Part shown: positions 17,196 to 27,212 of the stretch, one piece after another
How the letters are laid out: the number at the start of each line of letters is the position of its first letter
Position numbering within the stretch: position 1 is the first letter of the stretch
Assembly: GCF_017356265.1 (NCBI RefSeq)
Contig: NZ_JAFNAW010000002.1
Coordinates: 85,168-149,167 of the forward strand
Source: Paracoccus fontiphilus
GTDB lineage: Bacteria; Pseudomonadota; Alphaproteobacteria; Rhodobacterales; Rhodobacteraceae
Length of the DNA stretch: 64,000 nucleotides
Reading direction: 5' to 3'
Position numbers and translations under genes: made by a program
The notes under the pieces: generated by a model
Database searches by the model: none
Told to the model about the DNA's origin: nothing
What the model saw: only the letters and a program-made list of their open reading frames with translations

Positions 17196-17224
17196 ATAAT
17201 ACCTGACGAATCTGTCAGTTGTCG
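17196..17224 (-). promoter_or_regulatory. Possible rpsB promoter
   Basis: On the minus strand a TATTAT (-10 like, 17201-17196) is preceded at 17 nt by a weak CGACAA. The spacer itself contains CTGAC...GTCAG, a small inverted repeat. It is about 165 nt before the rpsB start, leaving a long leader where S2 autoregulation could act. Confidence 0.3.
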
Positions 17225-17269
17225 CGAACGGCCCGGTCAGGCAAGATCGGATCAGCACAGGGGGTTGCC

Positions 17270-17920
17270 ATGGCCGACAGCCGTCTTCGCTTTGGACGAG
17301 AATACGATTTCTACGAAGTTCTTGCAGATGGCATCGTCCACGGGATCGGCGTTGCCCTGGCGCTGGTGGGCGTGACCGCGCTTATCTTCCATGCCGCGAT
17401 CACCGCCGACCGCGCCGACCTGCTTGCGGCGGCGATCTATGGCGGCGGGCTGATCCTGGCCCTGGCCGCGTCCTTCACCTATAACATGCTGCCGCATTCG
17501 CCGCTGAAATGGTACCTGCGGCGTGTCGACCACTCGGCGATCTTCATCCTGATCGCCGCGACCTACACGCCGTTTCTGCACAAGGCATCGTCCGACCCCG
17601 TCGTGGCGTCGCTGCTGATCTGCATCTGGATCATGGCGGCGCTTGGGGTGGGGCTGAAATGCCTGCTGCCGGGGCGGTACGACCGCCTGGCGATCCTGCT
17701 CTATATCCTCATGGGGTGGAGCGGGCTGATCGCCTTCCGTCCCATCGCGGACCACCTGCCGCCGACCTCGATGCTGCTGGTCGTGACGGGCGGCATCGTC
17801 TACACGGCGGGCGTCATCTTTCATGTCTGGGAAAGACTGCGATTCCAGAACGCGATCTGGCACGGCTTCGTCGTGACGGCGGCCGCCATCCACTACGTGG
17901 CCGTTCTGGTTGCCGTCTGA
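17270..17920 (+). CDS. Hemolysin III (TrhA/YqfA) family membrane protein
   Basis: A 216-residue protein with seven predicted membrane helices, of the hemolysin III/PAQR-related superfamily. Conserved motifs are visible: ADGIVHGIGVALAL in helix 1, the SFTYNMLPHSPLKWYLRRVDHSAIFILIAATYTPF block at about 80-110 (with His and Asp residues of the PAQR metal site) and FHVWERLRFQNAIWHGFVV near the C-terminus. In E. coli the homologue TrhA (YqfA) affects membrane energetics; haemolysis has been shown only for a few members. Start at 17270; the AGGGGG upstream is a modest RBS. Confidence 0.88.
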   Translation: MADSRLRFGREYDFYEVLADGIVHGIGVALALVGVTALIFHAAITADRADLLAAAIYGGGLILALAASFTYNMLPHSPLKWYLRRVDHSAIFILIAATYTPFLHKASSDPVVASLLICIWIMAALGVGLKCLLPGRYDRLAILLYILMGWSGLIAFRPIADHLPPTSMLLVVTGGIVYTAGVIFHVWERLRFQNAIWHGFVVTAAAIHYVAVLVAV

Positions 17921-18018
17921 TAGCGGTAACGAAGTTTTCGCCGCAGGGCAGCAAATGGCTTGCATCACGTACCGCCAGCGGGCAGTTTGCCGGCAGATTG
18001 CGGAAACGAGGTAGCGCC

Positions 18019-18663
18019 ATGAACCCTGAACTCCAGTCGCAGAAGACGCGGGCGCTTTGCAGGCTTGCCCCCGTGATCCCGGTGATCGTCATCAAGAACG
18101 CCGAACGGGCGGCGGGGCTGGCCCAGGCGCTGGTCACGGGCGGCCTTCCGGTGCTGGAGATCACGCTGCGATCGGACGCAGCCCTGGATGCGATCCGCGC
18201 GATGTCGGGCGTGTCCGGCGGGCATGTCGGCGCGGGGACCGTGCTGACGCCGGACGACGCCAAGCGCGCCAAGGACGCGGGCGCGACCTTTGCCGTATCC
18301 CCCGGCCTGACCGACCGGCTGATCGCCGCTTGCGAGGAACTGGAACTGCCCCTGCTGCCGGGTGCGGCCACCGCGTCCGAGGTGATGCGCGCGGCCGATG
18401 CGGGCTATGACATGCTGAAGTTCTTCCCGGCCGAGGCGATCGGCGGCGCGCCCGCGCTAAGGTCGCTGGCGGGGCCCCTGCCGAAGATCAGCTTCTGCCC
18501 GACCGGCGGCATCTCGCCCGCCAATGCGGGCGACTATCTCTCGCTTCCGAACGTGGTCTGCGTCGGCGGAAGCTGGATCGCGACGGATGCCGATGTCAGC
18601 GCCGAGAACTGGGGCGCGATCCAAGAACGGGCGCACGCCGCATCCCGGCTGAGCCGGGGCTGA
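18019..18663 (+). CDS. eda: 2-dehydro-3-deoxy-phosphogluconate aldolase
   Basis: A 214-residue class I aldolase that cleaves KDPG to pyruvate and glyceraldehyde 3-phosphate, the last step of the Entner-Doudoroff pathway. Seen: VIPVIVIKNAERA (strand 1), LEITLRSDAAL (catalytic Glu), HVGAGTVLTPDDA, FAVSPGL, LLPGAATASEVMRA, the Schiff-base lysine in DMLKFFPAE (about residue 133) and FCPTGGIS. A TTG-started transporter follows 2 nt after the stop, so the two are probably one operon. The partner edd is not in the window; gnd lies at 56 kb. Confidence 0.95.
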   Translation: MNPELQSQKTRALCRLAPVIPVIVIKNAERAAGLAQALVTGGLPVLEITLRSDAALDAIRAMSGVSGGHVGAGTVLTPDDAKRAKDAGATFAVSPGLTDRLIAACEELELPLLPGAATASEVMRAADAGYDMLKFFPAEAIGGAPALRSLAGPLPKISFCPTGGISPANAGDYLSLPNVVCVGGSWIATDADVSAENWGAIQERAHAASRLSRG

Positions 18664-18665
18664 CC

Positions 18666-19868
18666 TTGGTCCCCGACGACAGGCGCGCCCGCCGCAACGT
18701 GATCGTGCTGGTTGCGGCGCAGGCGATCCTGGGCGCGCAGATGTCGGTGATCTTCATCGTCGGCGGCCTGGCCGGGCAGATCCTGGCGCCGAACCCCTGC
18801 ATCGCCACCCTGCCCCTGTCGATGATTGTCCTGGGATCGGCGCTGACGGCACGGCCGCTGGCGCGCTTCATGCAGGAACGCGGCAGGCAGGCGGGCTTTC
18901 TGCTGGCGGTCCTTGCGGGCGCCCTGGGCGCGGGACTGGCGGCCTGGGGGCTGTCGGCCGGGTCGTTCTGGCTGTTCATGGCGGGGTCGCTGCTGACCGG
19001 CATCTACATGTCGGCGCAGGGTTTCTATCGCTTCGCGGCCACCGACCTCGCATCCGAGGATTACGCGCCCCGCGCGATCAGCTGGGTCATGGCGGGCGGG
19101 CTGGCGGCGGCGATCATCGGTCCGGCCGTGGTCCGTGCCACGGACGGGCTGACGGCGGTGCCGTTTCTTGCCACCTACATGGCGGTGATCGGGCTGAACG
19201 CACTTGGGCCGTTCCTGTTCGCGTTCCTCGACAGCCCCAGGCCCGAGCCCAGCGAGGGCAATCACATGGCAGGCCGCCCCTTGGCCGAACTGCTGCGCCA
19301 GCCCCGGATCGCCGTCGCGATGATCTGCGGCATGGTCGCCTATGCGCTGATGAACCTGGTGATGACCTCGACGCCGCTGGCGGTCGTGGGCTGCGGCTTT
19401 GCGCCCACGGATGCGGCAAACATCGTCAGCGCGCATGTGCTGGCCATGTTCGCGCCCAGCTTCTTCACCGGCCACCTGATCGCCCGTTTCGGAGCCGAAC
19501 GGATCGTTGCCCTCGGTCTTTTCCTGCTGGCCCTGGCAGGAGCGGCCGCCTTGTCGGGGGTCGAGCTGTCGCGGTTCTTCGCCGCCCTGATCCTGCTGGG
19601 GATGGGCTGGAACTTCGGCTATATCGGCGCAACCACCATGCTGTCCCGCGCCCACGCGCCCGAGGAACGGGGCCGCGTGCAAGGCCTGAACGACGCGGTG
19701 GTGTTCGGCGGCGTCTTCCTGGCCTCGCTGTCCTCGGGCGGGCTGATGAATTGCAGCGGCGGTTCGGTCGTCGCGGGCTGGAACGCCGTCAACCTGGCGA
19801 TGCTGCCCTTCCTGGTGCTGGCGGGCGGGGCGCTGATCTGGCTGATGCTGCGCCCGAAAGAGGCGTAA
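18666..19868 (+). CDS. MFS transporter
   Basis: A 400-residue protein with about 12 hydrophobic helices of the major facilitator type (e.g. VIVLVAAQAILGAQMSVIFI, FLLAVLAGALGAGLAAWGL, LPFLVLAGGALIWLMLR). The loop after helix 2 reads ARPLARFMQERGRQAG, the usual MFS position for a basic motif; a long central loop (DSPRPEPSEGN) separates the halves. Substrate unknown; position after eda could suggest sugar acids but that is only context. The start is the TTG at 18666, two bases after eda; no ATG is near, so it is probably translated by coupling. Confidence 0.85.
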   Translation: MVPDDRRARRNVIVLVAAQAILGAQMSVIFIVGGLAGQILAPNPCIATLPLSMIVLGSALTARPLARFMQERGRQAGFLLAVLAGALGAGLAAWGLSAGSFWLFMAGSLLTGIYMSAQGFYRFAATDLASEDYAPRAISWVMAGGLAAAIIGPAVVRATDGLTAVPFLATYMAVIGLNALGPFLFAFLDSPRPEPSEGNHMAGRPLAELLRQPRIAVAMICGMVAYALMNLVMTSTPLAVVGCGFAPTDAANIVSAHVLAMFAPSFFTGHLIARFGAERIVALGLFLLALAGAAALSGVELSRFFAALILLGMGWNFGYIGATTMLSRAHAPEERGRVQGLNDAVVFGGVFLASLSSGGLMNCSGGSVVAGWNAVNLAMLPFLVLAGGALIWLMLRPKEA

Positions 19869-19886
19869 GCAAGGGCCAGCCCCGCG

Positions 19887-19923
19887 GCCGGCTGGTTCTC
19901 GAACCAATGGCGCACCAGCCGGC
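19887..19923. terminator. Inverted repeat between convergent MFS and xseA genes
   Basis: Perfect 10-bp stem (19887-19896 with 19914-19923), 17-nt loop, no clear T-run. It could act on both strands because the flanking genes converge. Confidence 0.4.
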
Positions 19924-19951
19924 GACCTCCGGGATCTTGCACCAAGATAAA

Positions 19952-21505
<1,554 letters not shown>

Positions 21506-21567
21506 GCGTCTTGTTCCCTTCGCCGCGCCACACTAGAACGCCGCGACCAGAAGCGAAAGGGCGGCCC

Positions 21568-22824
21568 ATGAACATCCTGATCCTCGGCGGCGGCGGGCGC
21601 GAACACGCGCTGGCCTGGGCGATCCGGCAGAACCCGAAATGCGACCGCCTGATCGTGGCGCCGGGCAACGCGGGCATCGCCAACGTCGCGGAATGCGCCG
21701 ATCTCGACATCCTGTCGCGAGCGGACGTGCTGGAATTCGCCCAGGAAAACGCCATCGACTTCGTGGTGATCGGCCCCGAGGCGCCCTTGGCCGCAGGCGT
21801 CTCCGACGCCTTGCGCGATGCCGGGTTCCTGGTCTTCGGCCCCTCGCAGGCCGCCGCGCAACTGGAGGCGTCGAAGGCCTTCACCAAGGAAATCTGCGAT
21901 GCCTGCGGCGCCCCCACCGCCGCCTGGGCGCGCTTCACCGATGCCGCAAGCGCCCGCGATTACGTCACCGCCCAGGGCGGGCCGATCGTGGTCAAGGCCG
22001 ACGGTCTGGCCGCCGGAAAGGGCGTGACCGTGGCCGAAACCGTCGCGCAGGCGCACGAGGCCATCGACGCCATCTTCGACGGCGAGTTCGGCGAGATGTC
22101 CGTCGTGATCGAGGAATTCATGGCGGGCGAGGAGGCCAGCTTCTTCATCCTCTGCGACGGCACCGATTGTCTCCCCATCGGCACCGCGCAGGACCATAAG
22201 CGCGTGGGCGATGGCGATACCGGCCCGAACACCGGCGGCATGGGCGCCTACAGCCCCGCGCCGATCCTGACCGAGGCCCTGCAGGACCAGGTCATGGCCC
22301 GGATCGTCCGCCCCACCGTGGCCGAGATGGCCGCGCGCGGGATGCCCTTCCAGGGCGTCCTCTACGCCGGGCTGATGATCGACAACGGCCGCGCCCGGCT
22401 GGTCGAATACAACGTCCGCTTCGGCGACCCTGAATGCCAGGTGCTGATGATGCGGCTTGGCGGGCAGGTGCTGGACCTGCTTCTGGCCTGCGCCGAAGGA
22501 CGGCTGGCCGACATGTCCGTCAACTGGGCGGATGACCATGCCCTGACGGTGGTCATGGCCTCGAAGGGCTATCCCGGCAGCTATCGCAAGGGCACGCCGA
22601 TCAGCGGGCTGGAAGGCCTTTCCGAAACCAGCTTCGCCATGACCTTCCACGCCGGCACCGCCACCGGCAATGGTCAGGTCATCGCCACGGGTGGTCGCGT
22701 CCTCGCCTGCACCGGCCGCGGCGCCACCCTGGCCGAGGCGCATCAGCGCGCCTACGCCCAGGTGGACGCGATCGACTGGCCCGAGGGTTTCTGCCGCCGC
22801 GACATCGGCTGGCGCGCGCTTTGA
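21568..22824 (+). CDS. purD: Phosphoribosylamine-glycine ligase (GAR synthetase)
   Basis: A 418-residue ATP-grasp enzyme joining glycine to phosphoribosylamine, the second step of purine biosynthesis. Seen: MNILILGGGGREHALAWAI (N-domain), VVIGPEAPLAAG, PIVVKADGLAAGKGV in the ATP-grasp region, EEFMAGEEASFF, QDHKRVGDGDTGPNTGGMGAYSPAP, LVEYNVRFGDPECQ (metal binding) and the C-domain. AAAGGG precedes the ATG. It is divergent from xseA and convergent with prs, which supplies the PRPP for the same pathway. Confidence 0.97.
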   Translation: MNILILGGGGREHALAWAIRQNPKCDRLIVAPGNAGIANVAECADLDILSRADVLEFAQENAIDFVVIGPEAPLAAGVSDALRDAGFLVFGPSQAAAQLEASKAFTKEICDACGAPTAAWARFTDAASARDYVTAQGGPIVVKADGLAAGKGVTVAETVAQAHEAIDAIFDGEFGEMSVVIEEFMAGEEASFFILCDGTDCLPIGTAQDHKRVGDGDTGPNTGGMGAYSPAPILTEALQDQVMARIVRPTVAEMAARGMPFQGVLYAGLMIDNGRARLVEYNVRFGDPECQVLMMRLGGQVLDLLLACAEGRLADMSVNWADDHALTVVMASKGYPGSYRKGTPISGLEGLSETSFAMTFHAGTATGNGQVIATGGRVLACTGRGATLAEAHQRAYAQVDAIDWPEGFCRRDIGWRAL

Positions 22825-22884
22825 CGCTTCTTCGTTGCCCAAATACCCCCGCCGGAGGCATCCGACGGGGCCACCCATGAGCCG

Positions 22885-23904
22885 TCAGATGGTCGAATAC
22901 AGCCCTTCGTAGATCGGCAGCAGGGTGTCCGTCTCGAACAGGCTGCTGACCGAGGTGCCGTTCCAGATGTTCAGGATCGCCTGCGTGAACATCGGCGCGG
23001 TCGGCACGATGCGGATGTTCGGCGCCGATTTCACCGCATCGGTCGGCTGGATCGAATCGGTGATGACCAGCGACTTCATCACCGACTTGCTGACGCGCTC
23101 CACCGCCGGGCCGGACAGCACGCCATGGGTGATATAGGCGTGGACCTCGGTCGCGCCGCTGTCGGTCAGGGTCTGCGCGGCCTTCACCAGGGTGCCCGCC
23201 GTGTCGCAGATGTCGTCCACGATGATGCAGACCTTGCCTTCCACATCGCCGATCACGGTCATCTCGGCCACCTCGCCCGCCTTTTCGCGACGCTTGTCCA
23301 CGATGGACAGGGGCGCGCCGATCCGGGTCGCAAGCTCGCGCGCGCGGGCCACGCCGCCCACGTCGGGCGACACGACCATCAGGTCCTGCATCCGGCCGCG
23401 GAAGTGGTGCTGCACGTCCAGGGCAAAGACCGGCGCGGCATAAAGGTTGTCCACCGGGATGTCGAAGAAGCCCTGGATCTGGGCCGCGTGCAGGTCCAGC
23501 GTCAGGACGCGATCGATCCCCGCCTCGGTCAGCAGGTTCGCCACCAGCTTGGCGCTGATCGGCGTGCGGGCCTTGGCACGGCGGTCCTGGCGGGCATAGC
23601 CGAAATAGGGGATGACCGCCGTGATCCGCGCCGCCGACGACCGCTTCAGCGCATCGGTCATCACCATCAGTTCCATCAGGTTGTCGTTTGCCGGGTTCGA
23701 GGTCGGCTGGATGATGTACATGTCCTCGCCCCGGACATTCTCGTACACCTCGACAAAGATTTCCTGGTCGTTGAACCGCTCGACCCGTGCGTCGCAAAGG
23801 CTGACATTCATGCCCCGGTGCATCGACATCCGCCGGGCGATCGACGCGGCAAGGGTCCGGTTGGCATTGCCAGAAATCAGCTTGGGTTCGGTCATGACGG
23901 GCAT
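22885..23904 (-). CDS. prs: Ribose-phosphate pyrophosphokinase
   Basis: A 339-residue PRPP synthetase, making phosphoribosyl pyrophosphate from ribose 5-phosphate and ATP for purine, pyrimidine, His and Trp synthesis. Seen: [39 protein letters not shown], the flexible loop [57 protein letters not shown] and the PRPP-binding loop [13 protein letters not shown] (about 224-236). The start at 23904 was chosen from AAAAGG about 10 nt upstream; the ATG at 23895 is an alternative. It is divergent from the isomerase gene. Confidence 0.95.
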   Translation of the reverse strand: MPVMTEPKLISGNANRTLAASIARRMSMHRGMNVSLCDARVERFNDQEIFVEVYENVRGEDMYIIQPTSNPANDNLMELMVMTDALKRSSAARITAVIPYFGYARQDRRAKARTPISAKLVANLLTEAGIDRVLTLDLHAAQIQGFFDIPVDNLYAAPVFALDVQHHFRGRMQDLMVVSPDVGGVARARELATRIGAPLSIVDKRREKAGEVAEMTVIGDVEGKVCIIVDDICDTAGTLVKAAQTLTDSGATEVHAYITHGVLSGPAVERVSKSVMKSLVITDSIQPTDAVKSAPNIRIVPTAPMFTQAILNIWNGTSVSSLFETDTLLPIYEGLYSTI

Positions 23905-23994
23905 GGGATGAAGGCCTTTTCGCGGGGATTCGCCAGATTGCGCCCGCCTTAGCACCCGGCTAGCTTGCGGGCAAACCGCAAGGGAGCCCTCGTT

Positions 23995-24594
23995 ATGGCT
24001 AACATCGACTACTATTTCGGGACGATCAGCCCATGGGCCTATCTGGCAGGCGACCGGCTTGAACGGATCGCAGGGCGCCATGGCGCGACGATCACCTACA
24101 AGCCGCTGGACCTGCTGCAGCTTTTCGACCGGACGGGCGGGGTCCGGCCCGCCAACCGCCACCCCAGCAGGATGGACTACCGCGCGCAGGAACTGACCCG
24201 CTGGGCCGACCACCTGGGAATGGCGCTGAACCTGAAGCCCGCGCATTGGCCGGTGAACATGGCGCCGTCCTCCTATGCCATCATCGCGGCCCAGCAGGCC
24301 GGCGGCGGGGATCTGGGCGGGCTGGTGCAGGGCTTCCTGCGGGCCGTCTGGGCCGAGGATCGCGACATCAGCGACGACTCCATCATCCGCGACGTCCTGG
24401 CGGGGCACGGCTTCGATCCGGCCCTGACCGACAAGGGCCTGTTCGTCGGCGCCGAGACCTATGGCCGCAACCTGGAACAGGCGGTCGAGGCCGGCGTCTT
24501 CGGATCGCCCTTCTACGTCGTGCAGGCATCCGGGCAGAAGTTCTGGGGCCAGGACCGGCTGGACTTCCTGGACCGGCATCTCGGCACGCTATGA
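23995..24594 (+). CDS. 2-hydroxychromene-2-carboxylate isomerase-like (DsbA family)
   Basis: A 199-residue thioredoxin-fold protein of the HCCA isomerase/DsbA-like kappa GST group. It starts with [20 protein letters not shown], where the serine replaces the CXXC of true DsbA, as in glutathione-dependent isomerases. A helical insertion runs from about 60 to 140, followed by the thioredoxin half carrying [10 protein letters not shown] (cis-Pro). The usual role is glutathione-dependent isomerisation in aromatic degradation, but no such pathway genes are near, so the substrate is unknown. AAGGGAG precedes the ATG. It overlaps the next gene by 4 nt (ATGA), forming a two-gene operon. Confidence 0.82.
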   Translation: MANIDYYFGTISPWAYLAGDRLERIAGRHGATITYKPLDLLQLFDRTGGVRPANRHPSRMDYRAQELTRWADHLGMALNLKPAHWPVNMAPSSYAIIAAQQAGGGDLGGLVQGFLRAVWAEDRDISDDSIIRDVLAGHGFDPALTDKGLFVGAETYGRNLEQAVEAGVFGSPFYVVQASGQKFWGQDRLDFLDRHLGTL

Positions 24595-25367
24595 CCGGCA
24601 TCCACAAGCGGCACTGGCCGGGTGACACGGATCGCCCGGCCCTGGCGCTCCATTGCATGATGGGAAGCGCTGGTTATTGGGGACCGATCGCCAGGCGGCT
24701 TGGCGGCCGCGTCGATCTTGTCGGCTTCGACATGCCCGGCCATGGCCGGAGCGGCCCTTGGATGGAACAGCCGGACGGCCCCGACTTCCACACCGCCGTG
24801 ACCCGGATCGCGGCCAGCTTCATCGACCGGCCCTTGGACCTGATCGGCCACAGCCTGGGCGCAACCGTCGCCCTGCGCATCGCCGTCGCCGCGCCCGAGG
24901 CGATCCGCAGCCTTACCCTGGTCGAACCCGTCCTGTTCGCCGCGGCCCCGGACGCCGGGCAGAAGGCGCGCGACCACGTCATTGCCGGGTTCCTGTCGCA
25001 GGATCGCCCCGAGGACGCCGCGCGCGCCTTTATCGACGTCTGGGGGGCCGAGCCGTTCGACGCCCTGCCGCTTGCGGCGCGCGAGACCATGACCCGGCAG
25101 ATCCCCCTTATTGCGGCGACCGACGACACCCTGTCCGGGGACCGTGCCGACATCCTGCGCGACGGGGGACTGGAGGCCATCGACGCGCCGGTGCTGATCA
25201 TCGCGGGCGAGCAGTCGCCTCCCGTCATCCACGGCATTGCCGAGGCCCTTGCAAAACGCCTGCCGGATGTCGGGCGCGCCCTTGTGCCGGGTGCGGGGCA
25301 CATGCTGCCCTTGACCCATCCCGACCAGACCGCAAGCCTGATCGCCGTCAACCTCGACCGAGCCTAG
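24591..25367 (+). CDS. Alpha/beta hydrolase
   Basis: A 258-residue alpha/beta-hydrolase fold protein. The oxyanion region is ALHCMMGSAGYWG; GFDMPGHGRSG is the typical strand 4 turn; the nucleophile elbow is LIGHSLGAT (Ser at about residue 86); late acid VLIIAGEQSPP; catalytic His in PGAGHMLPLTHPD near residue 240. The substrate is unknown. It overlaps the isomerase gene by 4 nt at its start and the convergent H-lectin gene by 4 nt at its end. Confidence 0.87.
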   Translation: MTGIHKRHWPGDTDRPALALHCMMGSAGYWGPIARRLGGRVDLVGFDMPGHGRSGPWMEQPDGPDFHTAVTRIAASFIDRPLDLIGHSLGATVALRIAVAAPEAIRSLTLVEPVLFAAAPDAGQKARDHVIAGFLSQDRPEDAARAFIDVWGAEPFDALPLAARETMTRQIPLIAATDDTLSGDRADILRDGGLEAIDAPVLIIAGEQSPPVIHGIAEALAKRLPDVGRALVPGAGHMLPLTHPDQTASLIAVNLDRA

Positions 25368-25711
25368 ACGTCGAATTCGTCGTCATGTCCGACAGATCCG
25401 ATCGCCAGCCACTCGGCCCGGATGCGGGCGACCTTCGTGTCGCCCCAGGTCCTGAAGACGATCTCGAAGCTTGTGGCGGTGACCTCTTCGGCACTGATGT
25501 CCGCGCGCTGGTTGGCCTTGCCCTCGATGTCCCACATCCCGATCGAGACGTGGACAACCGGCGGGGCGGCAAAGGGCTCAGGGAACGTGACGGTCTGGCG
25601 AACGACCCGAGGTCCCTCGCCGGCCCACATCTCGCCCTGGTCCTCGAAGGCGGAAAACAGAAGCCGCGAGCCCCGGCTGACCCCGATCGCATGATAACCG
25701 AACCGATGCAT
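25364..25711 (-). CDS. H-type lectin domain protein
   Basis: A 115-residue protein that is almost entirely one H-type lectin domain (PF09458-like): VTFPEPFAAPPVVHVSIGMWDIEGKANQR, FEIVFRTWGDTKVARIRAEWLAIG. The domain was described from snail agglutinin (Helix pomatia) and discoidin, where it binds GalNAc. There is no signal peptide, so it is likely cytosolic or non-classically released. ATG 25711 follows an AAGGGATTG; a TTG at 25714 is in frame just before. The role in bacteria is not established. Confidence 0.75.
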   Translation of the reverse strand: MHRFGYHAIGVSRGSRLLFSAFEDQGEMWAGEGPRVVRQTVTFPEPFAAPPVVHVSIGMWDIEGKANQRADISAEEVTATSFEIVFRTWGDTKVARIRAEWLAIGSVGHDDEFDV

Positions 25712-25798
25712 CAATCCCTTCCGTCTCCGTCCGGAAACGTTAACGGCTCGGAACGGCTGACGAAAGCTGTTGATTGGGATAGGCTTTCGCGGCCGACC

Positions 25799-26230
25799 TC
25801 AGGGGCATGGCTCGTCAAAGGCGGCCTCCAGGATCTCGACGCGGCCCCGCTGATCGACAAGCGCGACATCGAAGCGCATTGCCGGCCATGGCGCATGGCC
25901 CTGGCTTTCGCAATACTCCAGCGCCCCCCGCAGGATGCGGCCCTGCTGAGCGGCGTTCAGGCGCTGGGCAGCCTGCTGGTGGGTGGAGGATTGCTTGACC
26001 TCGACGAAGACCAGACAGTCGCCGTGCTGACAGATCAGGTCGATCTCACCTGCCTGTCCGCGCCACCGGCGAGCCAGCACGGCCATTCCCTTGCCTTCCA
26101 GCAGGCGGGACACATTGTCCTCGGCCATGGCGCCGGACACATGGGCCACGCGCCCCCGCGCCTGCCGGGCCGGCGATGCCGCCCCACCCGGCTGCGCCTT
26201 CCTGGAAACCGGTGCCCTGCCCCTGGCCAT
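25799..26230 (-). CDS. yraN: YraN (UPF0102) family protein
   Basis: A 143-residue protein with a nuclease-like PD-(D/E)XK fold. The N-terminal extension is basic (MARGRAPVSRKAQPGGAASPARQARGR region, about 30 residues). The core is AEDNVSRLLEGKGMAVLARRWRG, then AGEIDLIC...LVFVEVKQS, the E-D-ExK nuclease signature, and RFDVALVD. Function is not settled; Holliday-junction-type DNA processing has been proposed for the family. It lies 2 nt downstream of rsmI, as one operon; in many proteobacteria rsmI, an lpoA gene and yraN are grouped. Confidence 0.85.
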   Translation of the reverse strand: MARGRAPVSRKAQPGGAASPARQARGRVAHVSGAMAEDNVSRLLEGKGMAVLARRWRGQAGEIDLICQHGDCLVFVEVKQSSTHQQAAQRLNAAQQGRILRGALEYCESQGHAPWPAMRFDVALVDQRGRVEILEAAFDEPCP

Positions 26231-26232
26231 GC

Positions 26233-27123
26233 TCAGTCCTTGTCGTCGCCCAGGGCCAGCGCGATCTGGTAGACCTCGCGCCGCGCCAGCTTCAGATCCG
26301 CCGCCACCTCTCTTGCGGCATCCTTCATTGTCATCCGTCCCATCCTGTCCCGCAGCGCCTGCCTGATCGTGTCCTCGTCGGTCTCGACCGCGCCCGGCCG
26401 ATCGACCAGCATCACGACCTCGCCCTTCAGCCCGGCCATGCGCCCGTCCTGCGACAGTTCGGCAGCCGTGCCCCGGATCACCTCCTCGAACTTCTTTGTC
26501 AGTTCCCGCGCCACCACCGTCATGCGATTCGCGTCAATCTCGCACATCTCTGCCAAGGTCTGGTTAACGCGCCGGGGGCTTTCGAACAGGATCAGCGTCG
26601 CATCGACGGCCATCCAGTGCCGCAGCCATGTCATGCGCGCCCCCTTTGTCGATGGCGGGAACCCCGCGAACAGGAAGCGGTCGCTGGGAAGGCCGGACAG
26701 GCTCAGCGCCACCAGGGGGGCCGAGGGGCCGGGGATCGCATGGACGCGGTGCCCGGCCGCCGCGGTTTCGCGCGCCAGGCGAAAGCCCGGATCGGCGACC
26801 AGCGGTGTGCCCGCGTCCGAGGCATAGGCCACGCTTGCGCCATCGTTCAGGGCGGCCAGCAGGCCAGGGCGGGCACGGTCGCCGTTGTGGTCGTGATAGG
26901 GCAGGATGCGGCGGCCGCGCAGAGGAATGCCGTGGATGTCCAGCAGATGACGCAGCACGCGCGTATCCTCGGCGGCAAGCACGTCGGCCCCGTTCAGCAC
27001 GTCCAGCGCGCGCAGCGTGATGTCGCGGGCGGTGCCGATGGGCGTCGCCACGAGGTAAAGTCCGCCGTCGAGCCGCCGCCCCTCGACATGGGCGGCAAGG
27101 CGCTGCGGGGGCTGAATGTCCAT
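26233..27123 (-). CDS. rsmI: 16S rRNA (cytidine(1402)-2'-O)-methyltransferase
   Basis: A 296-residue SAM-dependent methyltransferase of the tetrapyrrole-methylase fold that 2'-O-methylates C1402 in the decoding centre. Seen: GGLYLVATPIGTARDITLRALDVL, AAEDTRVLRHLL, YHDHN, VAYASDAGTPLVADPGFRL (SAM-binding), HAIPGPSAPLVALSLSGLP and FAGFPPSTKG. The C-terminal HTH-like segment ends ARREVYQIALALG. The start at 27123 follows AAGGAG. It is divergent from the LpoA-like lipoprotein gene and is followed by yraN. Confidence 0.95.
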   Translation of the reverse strand: MDIQPPQRLAAHVEGRRLDGGLYLVATPIGTARDITLRALDVLNGADVLAAEDTRVLRHLLDIHGIPLRGRRILPYHDHNGDRARPGLLAALNDGASVAYASDAGTPLVADPGFRLARETAAAGHRVHAIPGPSAPLVALSLSGLPSDRFLFAGFPPSTKGARMTWLRHWMAVDATLILFESPRRVNQTLAEMCEIDANRMTVVARELTKKFEEVIRGTAAELSQDGRMAGLKGEVVMLVDRPGAVETDEDTIRQALRDRMGRMTMKDAAREVAADLKLARREVYQIALALGDDKD

Positions 27124-27212
27124 GGCGTTCTCCTTCCGACTGATTGCCAAGCAGGCCGGTTGGTCCTAGGCTGCCCGCACCTCGCCGATACCTCACAGCA
27201 GGGAAGTTTCCT

